Source: Sedimentisphaerales bacterium (GTDB lineage: Bacteria > Planctomycetota > Phycisphaerae > Sedimentisphaerales > Anaerobacaceae). From it: a stretch of 8,518 nucleotides of DNA. The stretch lies in NCBI GenBank assembly GCA_016933985.1, contig JAFGTU010000142.1:1-8518 (forward strand), given 5' to 3'. A program made the translations under genes and the position numbers. Positions 5,442 through 8,518 of the stretch are shown here, piece by piece; within the stretch, counting starts at the first letter, position 1, and each line of letters opens with the position of its first letter. Below the pieces are notes generated by a model. That model made no database searches. It was not told where the DNA came from and saw only the letters and a program-made list of their open reading frames with translations.

Positions 5442-5501
5442 CGGAGAAAGGAAGACAGAATACAGAAGACGGAAGACAGGAGCAAGACCCGACAGGTCGG
5501 G
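5442..5501. repeat. Second GAAGACAG tract and CCCGAC palindrome
   Basis: GGAAGACAGAATA (5450-5462) repeats 4899-4911, followed by further GAAGAC copies. Then CCCGAC (5488-5493), AG, GTCGGG (5496-5501) forms a perfect 14-base palindrome whose core CCGACAGGTCGG closely matches the core CCGACAAGGTCGG of the 5352-5372 hairpin. Confidence 0.6.
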
Positions 5502-5550
5502 ATACGGTTTCGCTGGGGGCTAGGCCGGGACGAGGGGGTGCGATGGGGAA

Positions 5551-5589
5551 TTAATATCGAATAATGAACAAGGAATTTCGAATATCGAA
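5551..5589. repeat. AATATCGAA pair with TTCGA-ATA-TCGAA palindrome
   Basis: AATATCGAA occurs at 5553-5561 and 5581-5589, 28 bases apart, in an AT-rich segment unlike its GC-rich surroundings. The second copy is part of the palindrome TTCGA-ATA-TCGAA (5577-5589). Confidence 0.6.
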
Positions 5590-5680
5590 GTGTTTGGAAA
5601 TCGGAAAAAAGGGGTTTTGGGGTAAAGGGGCGGGTAGTTAATCGGAAGAATCTCAATGAATTGCGGGGTTTTTGAATTTT

Positions 5681-5724
5681 AATAGGTGGCTGTCCCTAGT
5701 TTCCTAGTTTCCCGAGTTTCCCGG
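5681..5724. repeat. GGTGGCTGTCCC motif plus CTAGTTTC repeats
   Basis: AATAGGTGGCTGTCCCTA (5681-5698) is followed by CTAGTTTC (5696-5703), CTAGTTTC (5704-5711) and CCGAGTTTC (5712-5720). From memory, sequences of the type 'gggacagCCACCTATT' flank many IS200-like REP-associated transposases; no transposase is present, so this would be an orphan end or repeat. Confidence 0.4.
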
Positions 5725-5744
5725 TTGCGGGGGAGAATATGCAA

Positions 5745-5809
5745 GGGTTTTTTTGGGGGGGGGTGAGGGATTCGTGCCTCGTAGGCTGCGGGGCGGGCGG
5801 TTCCGCCCC
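5745..5809. repeat. G-run tract and GGGGCGG/CCGCCCC hairpin
   Basis: GGG-T7-G9-TGA-GGG (5745-5769) fits the four-run pattern of a potential G-quadruplex on the plus strand. GGGGCGG (5790-5796) and CCGCCCC (5803-5809) form a perfect 7-bp stem around a 6-base loop. No T-tract follows on either strand. The remaining 5810-5992 is featureless to my eye, apart from GC-rich GGCGGG words. Confidence 0.5.
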
Positions 5810-5992
5810 AGGCGGATGTGGCATTTCTTGTGACCTCCATCGTTGCCTTATGTCTAAGGGACAGGCGGGCAGGTAGGGTTTTGGATTGGTTGGATAATGA
5901 TGCCTCGGCCTATGTCCCGGCCACGGGTGTCGGGCGAGCAGGCGAGGAATCACAGAGGGAGCGAAAAATACAGCGCTATATGAGAGCCGACA

Positions 5993-7060
5993 TTAGGCCA
6001 CTTCGACCTCCTTGCACAAGTACACATCCTGGATTGCGTGAAATAGGTCGATGCCCTCTTTCATCGGTTTCTGAAATGCCTTTCTGCCTGTTATCAGCCC
6101 CATCCCTCCAGCTCTCTTATTGATCACAGCGGTTTTCACAACCTGTGCCAGATCATCTTTGCCTGAAGCTCCCCCCGAGTTGATCAATCCGATCCTCCCC
6201 ATGTAATTGTTGACGACCTGGTATCTCGTCAAATCAATCGGGTGTTCGGAGTTGAGTTCAGTGTACATTTTATCGCTGAACTTTCCAAAGCTGCCATTTT
6301 TGTTCAGGGCTTTGTAGCCTCCATTATTTTCAGGCATTTTCTGTTTTATTATGTCGGCCTGCATTGTCGCTCCGAGGTGATTGGCCTGTCCAGTCATATC
6401 GGAGCTAAGATGATAGTCCGTGTCGTCGATTTTGAATGCTTTGTTTCGCAGATAACACCAGAGGATCGTTACCATTCCAAGCTCGTGAGCTTGATGGAAG
6501 ACCTCGCTGATTTCTGCAATCTGTCGGCTGCTCTCGGGCGAACCGAAATAGACGGTGGCGCCGACCGCCACGGCCCCCATGTCAAAGGCTTGCGTGACAT
6601 TTGCGAAGAGCACCTGGTCGTACTTGTTCGGGTAGCTTAGCATTTCGTTGTGGTTGAGCTTGACTATAAAAGGAATTCTATGCGCATATCTTCTCGAAAC
6701 ACTGCCGAGGACTCCCAAGGTTGAGGCCACGGCGTTGCAGCCTGCCTCTATGGCCAGTTTGACGATGTTCTCCCCGTCGAAGTAGGCGGGATTCGGCGCA
6801 AAAGACGCCCCCGCGGAGTGCTCGATACCCTGGTCCACGGGTAGTATTGAAAGATATCCGGTTCCGGCAAGTCTTCCGGTGTTAAACAGAAGCTGCATAT
6901 TTCTCAGTACCGGATTTGGCCGGTCGGAAAGCCCGAAGACTCTCTCAATCCAATCAGGGCCCGGCGTGTGAAGTTGGTCCTTCGAGATTTTGGGTTTTTC
7001 GAAGCCGAGTAGAGACTCGCGTTCTTTACCCAGCAATTTCTCTATTTGTGCTATACTCAT
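5993..7060 (-). CDS. fbaB: Class I fructose-bisphosphate aldolase, FbaB/DhnA type
   Basis: This enzyme cleaves or forms fructose 1,6-bisphosphate (dihydroxyacetone phosphate plus glyceraldehyde 3-phosphate) through a lysine Schiff base, without metal. The protein follows E. coli FbaB almost end to end as I recall it: V-L-R-N-M-Q-L-L-F-N-T-G-R-L-A-G-T-G-Y, S-I-L-P-V-D-Q-G-I-E-H-S-A-G, S-R-R-Y-A-H-R-I-P-F, then I-I-K-Q-K-M with the probable catalytic Lys239, and the phosphate-binding N-S-G-G-A-S-G and G-R-K-A-F segments. I choose the ATG at 7060 (355 residues): AAGGA (7073-7069) lies 8 bases upstream and M-S-I-A-Q matches the usual FbaB start. The alternative ATG at 7078 adds six residues and has no SD. 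A perfect TTGACA (7115-7110) lies in the 65-base gap to the upstream gene, but the nearby TATAAA is only 11 bases away, so promoter use is uncertain. Confidence 0.96.
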   Translation of the reverse strand: MSIAQIEKLLGKERESLLGFEKPKISKDQLHTPGPDWIERVFGLSDRPNPVLRNMQLLFNTGRLAGTGYLSILPVDQGIEHSAGASFAPNPAYFDGENIVKLAIEAGCNAVASTLGVLGSVSRRYAHRIPFIVKLNHNEMLSYPNKYDQVLFANVTQAFDMGAVAVGATVYFGSPESSRQIAEISEVFHQAHELGMVTILWCYLRNKAFKIDDTDYHLSSDMTGQANHLGATMQADIIKQKMPENNGGYKALNKNGSFGKFSDKMYTELNSEHPIDLTRYQVVNNYMGRIGLINSGGASGKDDLAQVVKTAVINKRAGGMGLITGRKAFQKPMKEGIDLFHAIQDVYLCKEVEVA

Positions 7061-7125
7061 TTTCCTGATCCTTTCCATGTCGATGTTAGGTTTTTATATC
7101 GTTTAGTACTGTCAACCAATCCCGG

Positions 7126-8256
7126 CTATCTTTGGTATATTGGGAGGTAGTGGTAGTGGATTGACATGCTTAGCATTGCGAGTGAGGTGACATATACTTT
7201 TCCTCCCTCGCCGTCGCTTACTCCGAGTGGCCAGGAGCCGTCTTTTTCCTGCTTTTCGAGGAGGAGGTCGCGGACGACCTGCTGTGCGCGGTCGGCGTAT
7301 TTTCCTTTTCGCTGGAACATTCCCTGTGCGTAGTAGTACATCCCGTAATAGAAGTGCTCTCTTTGCTGAAGGCTCGGGATGTCGTAGTCGAGGAAGAAGT
7401 CGGCGGCTCCTATGACTTCGGGCGCTTCGTACTGGCCGCAGATCTGGAGGGTCAGGAATCCTCCTGCGGCTGAGCCGAATCGCATGTTGTTGTCGCCGGC
7501 CTGATAGCAGAAGTAGCCTTTGGACGGGTCCTTGCTGTCTTTATGGTAGCATCGCTTGACGTAATCGACGGCTTTATCGATGGCCTCTTTGGGCACGTCC
7601 AAGCCGGCCCCTTTTGCGGCCCTGAGGGCGATAAGCTGCCAGGCGACAACGGAGAGGTCGCTGTCGGTCGCATCGGGGTTGTATCGCCATCCTCCCTCGT
7701 GCTTCTTGTCATTCTTCTTGACGGCCTGTGCGCGGAGTATAAGCTCGACGGCCTTTTCGAGGCGCTTGCGTATCGTTGCATCCTGCTTGTCGTCGATGCC
7801 CATGCCGAGGGTTTCAGCGAGCATTAGGGTAATGATTCCGTGGCCGTACATTCGAGAGCCATCGTTGTTGCCGAAGTAACCTTTCTCATCCTGGCGGTCG
7901 GGGTGGAGGACGTATTCGAGGGCCCTTCGCAGGGCCTGGCCCTCGTCGGTTTGGTCTGCGGGCTTGTGGCCGACGGCGAGCATCGCCATAATCGCAAGCG
8001 CGGTCATAGTTGTGTGGTGGCGGTTGTTATCGACGATTGCGCCGTTTTGCTGCTGCCGGCTCAGGAGATACCTGACGGCGAGCTTGGTGCTCTGGTTGAC
8101 TCTTTCCCACTCCTTATCGTCGGTGGCATCGGCCTTGGCCGCGACGGCAGGGCGGGCCAGTGACGCGGCGAGTAAAGCGGCGGCAAGAAGGGAGCAGACG
8201 AGTTGCTGAAAGGTGCGATGTTCGGTTTGGTGTGTTTGGAGATTCGTAAACGCCAT
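7126..8256 (-). CDS. Secreted alpha/alpha-toroid (prenyltransferase/squalene-oxidase repeat) protein
   Basis: The 376-residue protein has a long n-region, a hydrophobic core (about 19-34) and an A-V-A-A end near 37-40, so it is probably exported. The mature part consists of helical-hairpin repeats of the terpenoid cyclase/prenyltransferase toroid fold: an R-Q-Q-Q-N-G repeat (67-72), H-E-G-G-W-R-Y-N (186-193) followed by D-S-D-L-S-V-V-A-W-Q (198-207), H-F-Y-Y-G-M-Y-Y-Y-A-Q (301-311), Q-E-K-D-G-S-W-P (336-343) and the terminal Y-L-P-I-Y-Q-R. This pattern, including the end, is familiar from planctomycete proteins of unknown function. The squalene cyclase D.DD catalytic motif is not evident, so a binding or structural role is as likely as cyclase activity. 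GGAAAG (8268-8263) is a weak SD 6 bases before the ATG. The gene follows the partial upstream gene by only 22 bases, suggesting co-transcription. Confidence 0.85.
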   Translation of the reverse strand: MAFTNLQTHQTEHRTFQQLVCSLLAAALLAASLARPAVAAKADATDDKEWERVNQSTKLAVRYLLSRQQQNGAIVDNNRHHTTMTALAIMAMLAVGHKPADQTDEGQALRRALEYVLHPDRQDEKGYFGNNDGSRMYGHGIITLMLAETLGMGIDDKQDATIRKRLEKAVELILRAQAVKKNDKKHEGGWRYNPDATDSDLSVVAWQLIALRAAKGAGLDVPKEAIDKAVDYVKRCYHKDSKDPSKGYFCYQAGDNNMRFGSAAGGFLTLQICGQYEAPEVIGAADFFLDYDIPSLQQREHFYYGMYYYAQGMFQRKGKYADRAQQVVRDLLLEKQEKDGSWPLGVSDGEGGKVYVTSLAMLSMSIHYHYLPIYQR

Positions 8257-8278
8257 AGTGTACTTTCCGAGCGGCTGC

Positions 8279-8518
8279 TCACTTATTTTCCCTGGCTTTC
8301 TGGGATATTACGCGGAAGTATGTATTCACCATTTCTCGGTAGTCTTCAGAGACGGCCTCTTTTTGGGCCTTCATCAGGTCGGTTGCGGAGAGCTTCCTGA
8401 GCTTTCCCCAATCGCCGCTGAGGAGCGTGAGATTCTCCGGTATCTCCCGGCCTGTTTCGGGGGGCATATCGGCAGAGGTCCTGTCGCTGGAGAATCGCGA
8501 GGCGGAGCGGTTGCGGGC
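8279..8518 (-). CDS. C-terminal end of an unrecognised protein
   Basis: The frame enters from the right edge and has no stop over 79 codons until TGA at 8279. The ATG at 8467 is internal, because the frame is open upstream. The visible end is hydrophilic: an A/R/S/D-rich linker, P-E-N-L-T-L-L-S-G-D-W-G-K-L, then a charged helix with E-D-Y-R-E-M-V-N-T-Y-F-R-V-I. A W-G-.-L segment followed by '.-Y-R-E-.-V-.-.-Y-F' near the C-terminus is something I recall from large planctomycete proteins encoded just before toroid proteins, but I cannot name the family from this fragment. Close linkage with the toroid gene suggests one transcript. Confidence 0.65.
   Translation of the reverse strand, partial: ARNRSASRFSSDRTSADMPPETGREIPENLTLLSGDWGKLRKLSATDLMKAQKEAVSEDYREMVNTYFRVISQKARENK

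Larger units (their letters stand above)
4655..5992. repeat. Repeat-mosaic intergenic region without convincing genes
   Basis: About 1.3 kb separates the convergent HPr and fbaB genes and carries no frame resembling a protein family. It is built of short, mostly degenerate modules: G/T-rich repeats (4666-4824), CACGAAG/GAAGACAG purine-rich tracts (4841-4926, 5108-5165, 5442-5484), CACAGATT-type repeats (5165-5240), GC-rich palindromes (5276-5380, 5488-5501, 5790-5809), an ATATCGAA element (5551-5589) and a CTAGTTTC run (5681-5724). Base composition swings sharply between modules and differs from the coding flanks. From memory, similar modules recur in intergenic regions of Phycisphaerae genomes; within the window only the internal copies can be shown. 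Long frames across it (such as 5026-5523) are runs of low-complexity residues and are not called. Confidence 0.75.

Noticed and set aside
4841..5484. Possible CRISPR array from repeated CACGAAG/GAAGACAG units
   Set aside because: Unit lengths and spacings are irregular, copies are degenerate, no unique spacers of constant size are present, and no cas gene is nearby.
5026..5523. A 165-codon plus-strand frame and overlapping frames through the repeats
   Set aside because: Built of repeat modules (CACGAAG, CACAGATT, GAAGACAG) read as arginine/glycine-rich protein; no SD or domain.
5818..6123. A 101-codon plus-strand frame running into the fbaB 3' end
   Set aside because: Overlaps the fbaB coding region on the opposite strand and has no homology that I recognise.
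7093..7115. Promoter for fbaB from TTGACA (7115-7110) and TATAAA (7098-7093)
   Set aside because: The two boxes are only 11 bases apart, too close for one sigma-70 promoter, and no good -10 lies at the 16-18 base distance. It is mentioned under fbaB but not called.

Overview
The window looks like chromosomal DNA from a planctomycete, most likely an anaerobic Phycisphaerae/Sedimentisphaerales-type lineage known mainly from environmental genomes. Three things point there. The secreted alpha/alpha-toroid (prenyltransferase/squalene-oxidase repeat) protein at 7126-8256 is of a kind typical of planctomycetes and ends in ...YLPIYQR. The partial exported protein at 1-625 carries the 'ADDF.C..SG.ITDIHIW' signature of the planctomycete DUF7901 family. 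The long repeat-filled spacer at 4655-5992 resembles spacers I recall from such genomes. The assignment is from memory of these families, not from a search.

Layout. Positions 1-1445 (minus strand) hold the N-terminal two hundred residues of the exported DUF7901-like protein, a ~400-base spacer with a good promoter candidate and a long leader, and hisI (histidine biosynthesis). Positions 1549-4654 (plus strand) hold five genes in a row: a YbhN/lysylphosphatidylglycerol-synthase-type membrane protein, a DUF502 membrane protein, a short ribosome hibernation factor (hpf), a PTS EIIA of the PtsN type, and an HPr phosphocarrier. A hairpin overlaps the HPr stop codon. Positions 4655-5992 contain no convincing gene but a mosaic of short direct repeats, GA-rich tracts, GC-rich palindromes, G-runs and one textbook-consensus promoter pointing leftwards, antisense to the HPr/ptsN genes. 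Positions 5993-8518 (minus strand) hold a class I fructose-bisphosphate aldolase (fbaB), the toroid protein, and the C-terminal end of an unrecognised protein.

How the genes fit together. hpf-ptsN-HPr recalls the nitrogen-type PTS neighbourhood of proteobacteria (rpoN-hpf-ptsN-...-npr), so a regulatory phosphorelay rather than sugar uptake is the likely role. Enzyme I, HPr kinase and any EIIB/EIIC are not in the window. The toroid protein and the gene before it are probably co-transcribed (22-base gap) and concern the cell envelope or periplasm. fbaB is a central glycolysis/gluconeogenesis enzyme.

No tRNA, rRNA, CRISPR array, transposase or prophage gene was seen. I did not find a clear new multi-gene system. 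The most unusual material is the repeat mosaic, with its consensus promoter and recurring small palindromes.
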